Assembly (NCBI RefSeq): GCF_932526225.1
Contig: NC_064035.1
Span: forward strand, 20,821,969 to 20,885,968
Source of the DNA: Nematostella vectensis
Lineage: Eukaryota > Cnidaria > Anthozoa > Actiniaria > Edwardsiidae
Length of the DNA: 64,000 bases
Direction of reading: 5' to 3'
The position numbers were made by a program, and so were the translations under genes. Shown piece by piece: positions 54,809 through 64,000 of this stretch. The notes under the pieces were generated by a model, which saw nothing but the letters and a program-made list of their open reading frames with translations, was not told the origin of the DNA and did no database searches. The number at the start of each line of letters is the position of its first letter. The first letter of the stretch is position 1.

Positions 54809-54950
54809 TTGTTGTTTTTCTTTGTATGAACAGACGATTTGCTGCCGTTTTTATCCCAAATAAACTTTCAGCAAACTTTGTCGTTTATCTTCGTATGAAT
54901 ACGATTTGCTGCCTTTCTTATCCCAAATTTCAGCAAACTCACTATCTCGT
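54809..54950. repeat. Imperfect tandem duplication of about 70 bp
   Basis: TTTCTTTGTATGAACAGACG, ATTTGCTGCCGTTTTTATCC and CAAATAAACTTTCAGCAAAC recur after one step as TTATCTTCGTATGAATACG, ATTTGCTGCCTTTCTTATCC and CAAATTTCAGCAAACTC. Confidence 0.8.
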
Positions 54951-54964
54951 CTTTGGAGGTGAGC

Positions 54965-55048
54965 GGTCCGGTATCGCGGTGTCCGGATCTTAGGATACCG
55001 GACCTTACGAGAGCCAATCAGAGCGCGCGATTTGACGGATACCGGACC
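54965..55048. mobile_element. Short MITE-like inverted repeat
   Basis: GGTCCGGTATC (54965-54975) is matched in reverse complement by GATACCGGACC at 54994-55004 and again at 55038-55048. The interior carries the word GAGCCAATCAGAGCGCG, of a kind often seen in short DNA transposon remnants. No clear target duplication. Confidence 0.5.
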
Positions 55049-55139
55049 CCGAAAAAAAAATTAAAAAAGGTAATATAAAGGAAATAAAAATGACATAAGA
55101 TATTTTTCTCGTAAAGGGCTTAAGGGTCTAATAATGACT

Positions 55140-55240
55140 CGACGACCCGTACTCGCGTACGGGTTGGAACTGTGGTTGGCTCTACTCGCGTACCTTGGGA
55201 CTGTGGTTGGTTCCTCGCATAGTGGGACTGTGGTTAGGAT
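55140..55240. repeat. Short degenerate repeat, three copies, with a further copy at 55668
   Basis: CTACTCGCGTACCTTGGGAC and TGTGGTTGG recur; the same pair appears again at 55668-55715. Confidence 0.65.
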
Positions 55241-57771
55241 CTGGATGGGGTTAACCAACTTAAGCGTCAAACGGCTTAAAAAGTGACTGACTAACGACAA
55301 AACATGAAAAAAAAATCTAGTGACTAGCGACAAAAAAATATTTGCCGACTACAGACATCTTATTATTTCCGGTATTTTTTCTCTTTACTTCCATCGTCAA
55401 TCTACTTAAATTCGGCCATTTCAGAATCTGCACTATGTATTTCCTGTTGCATCAACTTTTCAGTCAATTATTAATCCATAATTAATTAATTATCGATAAG
55501 TTATTAATTACTTATCGATCCTAAATAATGTTTAATCTTGTTTATACATGAAATCTGGTACAATAGCGAATACTAGCTTAGACCGATAATTCTTACCGAC
55601 TACCGACATGTTATGGAAATTTTAACTGACTACCGACATGCAGACCCCCCCATCCAGACCCTGGTGGTTGGCTCAACTCAAGTACCTTGGGACTGTGGTT
55701 GGCTCTACTCGCGTACCTCACGAACGCGTCGCTTGTCTCTTACACGCGCATGCGTGATTGTGATTGATGCAAATAGTTTTAAAGCGTTAAACTGGTGAAA
55801 TTCATTGTAAGAAATAAAAACCAAGGCCATAACTGCTTTTGAAGCGGACATATTATCATTGTTACTATGGGACGGGTCAACAATAACTAAAAACATCTTA
55901 CAGCGTGTTATAGAAGTAGTAATCACCCTCACTAGAGTTCACATTAACCTAGACGTGCCATCATTTTCAACCAAGACACTAGCCGTTGATTGCATTGCTC
56001 GTGTTAGCGTCGATGATGTGTTCTAGAAGCAATAATCGTGCATCGGCCACACATGACCAATAACAAGACACTACATAGTTTGCGGGTATCTAGAGCCACT
56101 TGACCTAGTCAACAGTGCTAGTAATAAGGCTCAACAGTTCTAATACGTACTAATGTCTTCAGGAAGCTTTTTGATACTGTGCGAAAAGACATTGAACATA
56201 CCAGACAGCGCAACCGAAAACTACCTTCAAAAGCGATGACGAATCGCCGTGCAATGGCTTCCCATTCAATGAGACACGCATTTCGCCCGCCCGAGGGACC
56301 CGCGGGATCGGGATTGACGGCATATTACTATTCGAGACAAATAGACCAAAATAATATTTATATCTATAGTAGCAGTACGTAGTAGTTAATCCAATAATCA
56401 ATTTGTAGTAAACTATATCTAACTAATGACTTCAAATCAATTTATGTATTTATTAATTATGATATATTCGTAATATCTTTTTTTAATTGATCTTATTGTA
56501 ATATTCCTTTTGATTTCTCACATTTGACGGCGTGTGAATGATCATATTTTTTCTTTATAAATTATTGTTCTCTAGGTGGTATAATATTGATAACCCTTTC
56601 GCTTGCTAAAATTTCCCATTGTCACCAAATTTTCTTTACCGTTTTCGCGGTAATTTCTATGTCAAGGTTGCGAATTCGCGGCGAGAATACCTCGCCTCTT
56701 CCTGTTTACAACTCGAGCTTCCAATACGTGCCTGATGGTTTCTTTTTCTAGAAAGTTATTTTTAAATATGAAGCAAGACGGTTGGCGACGCATTTCCTCC
56801 GTCTCTCGCCACAAAAACGTCTGTCTCTCACAATAGTAGACTTGCTTCAAGTCCACCTCGGTGTCAGTAATCGAGCGAAGCGTCCGAGCGAGCGACTTCG
56901 AAGTCACTAGGGGTAAAAAAATTCTTCTAAACTTCACTTTTTTTAAACGACTTTGAGAAAGTATTTCACAACTGCAAAGTCTCTTCCTTTAATAATGGTC
57001 ATTTAGATTTTTTTAGAATTGCAATGTATTATAGTAAAGGGGAACGTTTTATAAAAGAATAACAAGTCAATTTTATCACAAACGTTCTAGCTGCCTTTAC
57101 ATGTTCTCATACTTCTTAGCGGTTTCGCTACTTTTCGGCGAGCTATGTGTAATTTGAGATAATGCAATAACAATTATGATTTCGTTATATGTGCCGTGTG
57201 ATTGGGAAAGAGTGACGATTGAGGGGGCAAATGTCTTGAAAATAAAAAAAAATATTGGCTCAGACCTTGTGAATTATCTAAACATTGTTCAGATATAGGA
57301 TTACTAAAGCAGACTCTCTGGCATAAAACGAGGCCTACGAAAAAAGTTCAATCGGCGGTGGATAGGGATGATTCATTTGTGAAAATGCGGCACATCTTAA
57401 AACACATCTACAAATCAAAATTTATTTTTAATCAAACTTGGTATCTTCACAGTCATATTTGAAATTTTGAATTTGAAATGTCTTTTTGATAGATTCTCCT
57501 ATAAAAAGCAATTGCGTTACAATGCATAAAAATAATATCCAAAATATAATATCATCAATAAATAAATAAATATATACAGTGTTAATCTATATATCCCTTG
57601 TTTTGGAAAAAACTTAGTGCTTAATAAATCTGATCAGGCAAAAACTTAACGTGTACGTATTTTTTTTTCTTTTTTCTCTCTTAACAAACTGCGCTAGCTT
57701 TTGCATATTTCAGTCTTCCGCGCGCTGTTATTAAATCTTGTCCGTACTATTTACATCGTTCGCAAAGTTCA

Positions 57772-59225
57772 CTAGGCCTGCAAAGCAGCAGATTTCTTGA
57801 CCGGAACACCTCCCCGTCCTCGCTTCCACTTCATTCTCCTGTTTTGAAACCAGACCTTTACTTGTCTTTCTCCCAAATCCAAGCTGACGGCAATCTCATA
57901 GCGCCGTAGTCGTGTAAGGTAATTGTTTCGGCAGAATTCGCGTTCTAATTCAGTAAGCTGGTATTTTGAGAACACGGTTCTCTCTTTTCGTTTTCGAGAT
58001 TTTGCATCCTCATTCCTTTCCATCTCGTTATCTGTTGGGGAAATTTAATGTTAATATGGTCAATATTTGTTCTGAGTCACAAAATATTTAAGTAGATCTT
58101 ACTCCATCTATTTATCTATAGCGTTCAGTGTTACATTTCACCTTCGAAAATAACTAATTGCTAAGTTATTCTAGACGAAGATAGGTTTGTGGAGTTCTAA
58201 CATGTAGACTAAAAAGACCTCAAAGTGACAAGCAAATAAACAGATATAGACAGCTGAGGAGTAAACAGTCATTTCGGCGCGCAATTCGGCCAGGTGAGTG
58301 GAATCAAACCACAAACGCATTAATTTGTCGAAAGTAATATGTCACTCTGTGGTCTGACTACAAAAAGATATGTATTGCGACTAGGAGAAGCTGGTTATTA
58401 GATGCAAGGAAGGTAGCGATTTCTTACCAATTTCTCTTCTATTAGTCTATTGCTAATCTAGATACTGCTTAAAACTGTTTTAAGTTTGTTTCTGTTGTTT
58501 TTCAATGGCAGCTTAAACAACGCCATCATACAGCCCTGCCGTGAGGCAATTAAAAATCAATCTTATAGCCGAGTTTGGTTACAAGAATCTTAGGACAATT
58601 TTCACCCATATTCTGTCAGACGCAATTTGGTTTTTCGTAAGTCAGGGATGTTCTATCGTGTTTACAAAAAAGCAAAGAATTTTCCTGCCTCGATCGTTCT
58701 TCAACATGCTGTATATATACGTACTTTCAGTCCAAAACGTCTTTAAGACATCTTTTAAACTTATCCACCCAGTGACAGAAAACTATAAAGTTTGATAGCC
58801 ATTCAGTATGAGACTAGGTGTGCGAGCATCTTGACACGGACTTGCGAGGAACAAAGTATAACTACTCAGTTTGTGTATAAGGTCTTACCCCCATTGTCGG
58901 ACAGTTTGTCACTGCACTCTTCATCGGAGGCTGGGAAAGGCAATGGGGAAATACTATTGGGTGCCCCGTACATGCTCGGCTGTGCGTTCAAGTGTTGTAA
59001 CGTGCTGTAGCTCTCTTGCATCTGCTGGTACTGCGTCAGGATCGGAGGATGTGAGAGAGGAGGAACACTGTTCATTCCGTACGAAGTCCCGTTCATTCCT
59101 GGTCCGTAGGAAGATAGCTGGTTCGCCATGGCGCACGATTGGTAGTTGCTGTTGGAAGGGTAGGAGCCGAAGTTGCTGTACTGTGGTGTTGTATAATTCA
59201 TCGTATTTGAGTACAAGTCGTACAT
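57772..59225 (-). CDS. Mox: Mox-related homeobox protein, gene 3 of 4, 198 aa (divergent homeodomain)
   Basis: Exon 1 is 58889-59225 (ATG at 59225) and exon 2 is 57772-58031, joined in phase 1 (donor GTAAGA, acceptor CCCCAACAG). The N-terminal 112 residues are rich in Tyr, Asn, Ser, Gln and Met ([19 protein letters not shown]...), contain PPLSHP and end in an acidic [13 protein letters not shown]. The homeodomain is about residues 126-185. It keeps [18 protein letters not shown] and [14 protein letters not shown] with Gln50, but has Gly for Thr at position 41 and GRGG where the other three have VKG, and its DNA differs at many synonymous sites. A 13-residue tail follows ([12 protein letters not shown] type). 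Intron is 857 bp, the shortest of the cluster. It is the most derived or the oldest branch among the four. Confidence 0.92.
58032..58888. other. Intron of Mox gene 3 (857 bp)
   Basis: AT-rich, no repeat or supported frame. Confidence 0.6.
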
Positions 59226-62042
59226 GTTTGAGCGCTCTAGCTCCTTGCGTTAGCTCGCTTGCTGTAGAGTATGAGATTTCGCTTGGCGGTGCTTCTATAA
59301 AATGGCTCCCCCGTGTGCGCTTGTCAAGATATGAAATCGATACCCTAGCTTCGCCGCTCACCGCCTTTTGATGTTCTGTCCCGCCCGCCTTATCCGAGTC
59401 GGCGAGGGAAGGGCTTCTCTCCATATCCCATGCACACAGACCTACAAACAATATCGTGCCCCGGTTTTACTGTTCAAAACACGTACCTCATCATTAGACG
59501 TTTATAGCTAGCGCCTAGTCCGCCTCGCCACGGGGGTCTTAAGAGCCTCTGAGCAGCCTGGGCGAAGTCCTTGGTTTGCGGTGCTTTCCGATCAGTCACG
59601 TACTAAAGTACAGACTCGTACATTTCGAGTGCCTTTTTTTAAACGACGATGCGGACCAGTAAGGATTTTGTTTAGTTTAAGATATTATGTTTTTAATTTG
59701 TAGCATTTATATTTAACCAGGCTCTTAACGCTGTGTCGGCAGTTGCAAAGAGATAGTGAACAGGCCACAATCTGTCACAAGCCGAGCTCAAAAGAGCCGC
59801 TAGTCTTGTGTGACAGCAACTGGCGCGGACCGGCCCACAGAACGCTCAGCTAGCCTCGGTACGACCACTGATAGATCATCCAGCCAAATGCCATGCACTC
59901 CCGAGATGCTAGGGAGCGACGCGACAGGAATTCGTACCATGAAATCAGCGAGTCATGCTGTGAAAATTGGACATTAAATGCAGCCGATTGCGGCAAAAGA
60001 CGTCGAACAACGTCGGGCCTTGGGAGACAAGCATTGTCTCGACTCGTAGCTTTCCTACAGGGGCGATTAGAATCTAAATGATAAATAAGACCATTAGGAC
60101 TCCGTAAACAAAATAACAACTACGCGTAGAGCATTGCACAAACATTATAAACAGCAAAGAAAACACGGGCTACGGACGGAAACTGTCCAAGCGAGTGACA
60201 AGCACTTGAGTCGAGGTGAACCGGATGTGGGGAACACTCCACATCAAGAGCACGAACTAATAGCGATGAAAAGGGTCCACTAGTAAATACTTTTACAAAG
60301 GTTTTACGGGGCTTTTTATTATGCACCATGACCTTTGTTGTTGTTGTAACTGTACAAAACACCCATTTAGAAAAGCTGCTAACACGTCAAATGTGCGTGC
60401 GGCTCGGTTCGATTTATTTAGGATACCGTATGAAGTAACAATCAGACAGCGGTGGGGTTTACATTTTAACTACAGGGTTCAACAGTATTCACGGGAATAA
60501 TCTTACGAGAAGAGTTGAAAAGGAATGGTAAACTTCGTGCGCCCTTGAGCAATTCGTGCGTCCATCAACGCAACACCCGATAAAGTACATTTTAATTTCC
60601 TCAAATCATATCTAGCAGTCCAGATAAGCGAGGAATTAGATAGAAACGGAAACGTAAGCAGCATGCGCGAAAAGATGGATTGATGACGTGAACGCTCTCA
60701 CGTCTATCGTTCACAAACCGGAAGCAACTTCGAATGACATGTAGCTTCCGCTTTATGTTCACGACAGAAATACTGAAGACGCCATGTTTGACCTACAGAC
60801 CAGTTCATGTCGTTTATTATAAACAATATGGGGTGGCTTTCATAAACTTATTAAAAAAACTATGAGTATAAGAATAATGTGTTTAAGAGTAATGTTAAAA
60901 AAACGATAAAAAATAGTGTAATACTTTTTTATCGGCTTAACGGGTTTAATTCTGCGGGCATTTAGGACTTTTTAGTGCAGCTTTTTCGGACCCCGCCTTT
61001 GTTTTCCTCTATGAAATAGGAACGGCCTTGACCTTCATTCTTTAAAAATCAAGAAACATAAGCGTTACCTGACACACGGGACATATTTCTTATGTGATGT
61101 GACACATTATTGAGTCAGTTGCATCATGCATCGATGACTAGACTTTAATGATATAGATGAAAATGCAGCTAATATATTTGCTTTAATCGACCCCCGATTC
61201 GATCAAGGCGTTGTACAATTGTTTTTACTTTTTTTTCAAGGATACTAAAGTTAAAAAGTCCAGAGGTTCTTTAGCTGGTTCTCACCGGTTTGTTACATCG
61301 CTTCCCTTACGATAACATTTGAACGGAGCTACCAGCCTGTTTTTGTTTGGTCTCTTGTTCAGGAAACCGATGTCATTCGACCTCTGCATGCGTGAATCCT
61401 CCCCGGCAAGTCACGGCTACCTGTGGTTTCATGTCACGCGCGCAATCACTTCCTGTTTTCCCGCCAAAAAATTGAGGCTCTCGAGTGCGCATGTTCTTCA
61501 TGATCAGGGTGTTCTTGTTAGAATAGTAAATGTGGGAAACACACTTTTAGATATTAGTAAAACAGCATTTCTGCCTTTTGTCTTAAATAGTATTTTAGTT
61601 TATCACTGTAAAGATACTTTCCGTTTTGAGAAATAATTCAGGATGACTAGTCTAGGAGTTTTATGCCTGAAATTGTTGGTTAAGAAGAGTGTATTTGTAC
61701 TTCATCAATTCAAGTTTTGACTAGCTCGAGGAATCACAAGCGAAAATTCGGAATCAGAACGAAAAAATATTATTCAACAAAAGCTGGTAACCAGGAGACA
61801 CAGTGAATTCCACAATTTCCATTCCACAATTTCCACAAAATGTAATTAGGGAGTTTTCATGATATAATTTATTTACAAAAGCTTTTTATGAAAAACATTC
61901 AGGAATTCCAGTTGGAGTAAAAACCCTTACAAGTATAAACTCTCTCACATTATGCAGAAAATAAATGTGTCGACATTCTAGTAATGCTGATTGTATCTGT
62001 GTACTGTATACTATAACGTATATCATATATTCATTGTCAAAT
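59226..62042. other. Spacer between Mox genes 3 and 4 (2.8 kb)
   Basis: No gene supported. Several frames of 60-105 codons lack motifs or ATG context. A TTTTATAG word on the minus strand at about 59302-59309 could act as a weak TATA box for gene 3. Confidence 0.45.
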
Positions 62043-62332
62043 TTACGAAATAATATCTTCACTATCACTTTTTTCATCTTGATTCGAGTCTTCAGGCGCA
62101 GGTTTCTTTTCTGGTCGCTTTCCTTTGACTCGCTTCCACTTCATTCTTCTGTTCTGGAACCACACTTTGACTTGTCTTTCGGTCAGATCCAGGGACACGG
62201 CAATCTCGTACCGCCGCAGTCTCGTCAAGTAGTTATTTCTTTGGAATTCATTCTCGAGTTCTTGTATTTGATGTTTTGTGAATGCCGTGCGCTCTTTTCT
62301 CTTTTTCCCCAGATTTTTAGTCGATTTTGGAT
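62043..62332 (-). CDS. Mox: Mox (Meox-family) homeobox protein, gene 4 of 4, homeobox exon only
   Basis: Exon 2 with stop at 62043-62045 and acceptor TACGTTTCAG ending at 62333, again phase 1. It encodes a homeodomain with [16 protein letters not shown] and the shared [35 protein letters not shown], Gln50. A tail of about 23 residues rich in Lys, Pro and acidic residues follows, ending DSEDIIS. The DNA of the homeobox is almost the same as in gene 1. Exon 1, which in the sister genes is a 340-390 bp Tyr/Pro-rich block, was not found between 62333 and 64000; it probably lies beyond the window, giving an intron of more than 1.6 kb. The frame that runs on upstream of the acceptor from a Met is intron read-through. 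Confidence 0.9.
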
Positions 62333-64000
62333 CTGAAACGTAAAGCATCAGGAGTGTAAGGATAGCTAACGTGAACGACATTATATTTTATCGCAAAGGA
62401 ATGTAGGTGTGAAAAACGTCTATGTATACACTAAATTAGGCTCTTTTTCCAGTCGAGGTGGAAATAGAGCCTAATACTTAAGCGACTTAACTTAGTAGTT
62501 GTTTTAATTCTAACTGGAACAAAACAGCAATCCGAACACACGACTGCTTGAATTTTTGCGCTTGTTTTTCATAGATCCTCATTTGTGTTGTGTTTGCGCT
62601 TGCGTCCGTGAGAACCAAGAACAAAACAACTAGACATACTCGAAAAGGAAGTACTTTTTATGTTATGACAGATCCCAACTTATTTTAATGTGGAGACGAA
62701 TTTTAGGGGTTTCTCTAGTCAACAACGACTGCCGAATGGCGGGCAAACAGGCAAGGTCGTATGCTAAGCCTAATCTTACGAAGACATCCGGTTTTTCCTA
62801 TTTTTAGGCTTAAAATAAACCGCAGATTTTAATATAATGCTGTAAAATCTCGCACGATTAGGTAACCTGAAGGGAGGGAAACATTTGAAACAAAAAAAGT
62901 TATAATACACACGACGTTGACTCCTTGTCAAAAAACTAGAGAACACGATGCAGTTTCTTGGGGAAATAAGCTTACTTTAGATAAGTAAAGTTGATTTAGG
63001 AATGTGGAAATGCTTTTTTGTCACAAATTTTTCACGTCTCTTGTGCTTTTCGATGTCCACAATGTTGGACCCGATGATTTCTTTTTGAAAGCTCTGATGT
63101 GAAAAAAACTCTTGAGAAAGTTTGAAAATATTTCATACCTTGGGAAAAATCGGTAAGTAGAAGGGAATGGTGTGAACAGATAGATTCCCAAATCGACGCC
63201 TTCAAAGCCAACCGCCCTCAAAATTGTTTTTCCTTTTGTAAGTGATTTCAAAGCTATTTATTATTAATCTCTAAGTAAAAGTAATACATTGGTGAGTTCC
63301 CATTCATTGATGAGAAGGGACGTAGAATTGGCCTAAATATGGGAAATGCCTAAATATAGTTTGTATTGTTGAGCTAGGCGGTTTCCACAAACAAAGTAAG
63401 CGTGTTCCTTTGAAGTGAGTCTTTCCTCAGAACCTCTTTTCTACAAATGCTTCCCTCCCTTTATGCGATGAATCAATTAGTGTTATATTTAGAAAACGTA
63501 GGGTACAAACAGTTCTAGTTATGCGACCACTTAATGAATTCAGTAGCGGTTAATAAAAATGTGTGGCACAGTATATCATAATATAACTAAAAAAAACTAG
63601 AGTGCTAACGAAGTCTCTGCCCTGCGTATGGGACACGGCATGTTTTCCCTTCGATTTTCTGTAAAGCACACATAGAAACATTGTCTCAACTTCTCTTGTA
63701 ACATTTTTCACCACCATTCAGTGGATATTACTCCAGGTCAGCAAATTCTGCGTATAGTTTTATGTCTAATGCAACTCTAATCCCCCCCCCCCCCCCCAGC
63801 TTTTGAGGTTAAGGCTGCTCGCGATCCGCTACTTTGATCGGCAAACTGCGAAAAATTTCTCATGAAACTTTCTCAAAGGATATTTCCAGATTCCCCAAAC
63901 AAAACAAACCCTCTGACCGCGCAAAATGTCTCATGCAACTTTCTCAAAAGGAATTTCTATAGGCCTCTGACCAAACAAACTATGAAGGATGCTCATGCAA
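62333..64000. other. Probable intron of Mox gene 4; poly-C tract and a short duplication at the right end
   Basis: No first exon recognised. A C run lies at 63782-63797. From about 63850 to 64000 a word with TCTCATG(A/C)AACTTTCTCAAA(A)GGA recurs twice. Confidence 0.5.

Larger units (their letters stand above)
51703..57771. other. Spacer between Mox genes 2 and 3 (6.1 kb)
   Basis: No gene supported. Contains a poly-G run (54156-54170), an 85-bp tandem duplication (about 54809-54950), an inverted-repeat element (54965-55048) and short repeats at 55140-55240 and 55660-55715. Its right end probably holds the 3' untranslated region of gene 3. Confidence 0.5.

Noticed and set aside
62333-62381. 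Hydrophobic N-terminal extension of the fourth Mox homeobox exon ([14 protein letters not shown])
   Set aside because: It lies upstream of a good splice acceptor at the position where the three sister genes have theirs, so it is intron read-through, not a signal peptide.

Overview
The window is genomic DNA from a cnidarian, most likely a sea anemone such as Nematostella vectensis. The main reasons are a head-to-tail cluster of four Mox (Meox-family) homeobox genes with introns, spliced genes with TATA boxes, metazoan copia, gypsy and CR1/L2-like retroelement remains, and a retrozyme-type tandem array. From general knowledge, Nematostella carries several clustered Mox genes; the species call is inference, not an alignment result.

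Region 1-12.6 kb is repeat and mobile-element territory. A 120-bp tandem repeat with E-box and CRE-like palindromes (241-640) is followed by about eight and a half copies of a 352-bp unit (821-3780). Each complete unit encodes a type I hammerhead self-cleaving ribozyme on the minus strand, so I read it as a metazoan retrozyme. It abuts a CR1/L2-like LINE endonuclease fragment (3781-4700, minus). Minisatellite and duplicated DNA follow (5595-6935). A second retrozyme locus in opposite orientation (7083-11130) is split by a copia retrotransposon with two LTRs (7286-10742). The copia element has lost most of gag, the protease and the integrase N-terminus, has a changed RT active site, a stop and a frameshift. 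Its LTRs carry a 51-bp-period array of heat-shock elements just upstream of a TATA box. A foldback MITE lies at 12352-12508.

Region 12.6-42 kb is mostly noncoding and dense in minisatellites: 25-27 bp purine-rich at 15.6-17.6 kb, 62 bp at 22.7-23.2 kb, 40 bp at 24.1-24.6 kb, 20 bp at 27.4-27.8 kb, and about 20 bp with higher-order structure at 38.4-39.7 kb. Two small secreted-peptide precursor genes can be modelled. The first (27040-28116, plus) has two coding exons and predicts a disulfide-ring peptide followed by a Lys-Arg site. The second (33538-33722, minus) shows one coding exon with a signal peptide. A decayed Ty3/gypsy pol (28840-31400, minus) lies between them.

Region 40.8-64 kb is the Mox cluster: four genes, all on the minus strand. 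Each has a homeobox exon 2 preceded by a phase-1 intron. Exon 1 is recognisable for three of them; that of the fourth lies beyond the window or was not found. Three of the four homeoboxes are nearly identical at DNA level while the first exons are unlike each other. The cluster interior (45-62 kb) has few repeats. Long ORFs within minisatellites and retrozyme units were treated as artefacts of repeat periodicity.
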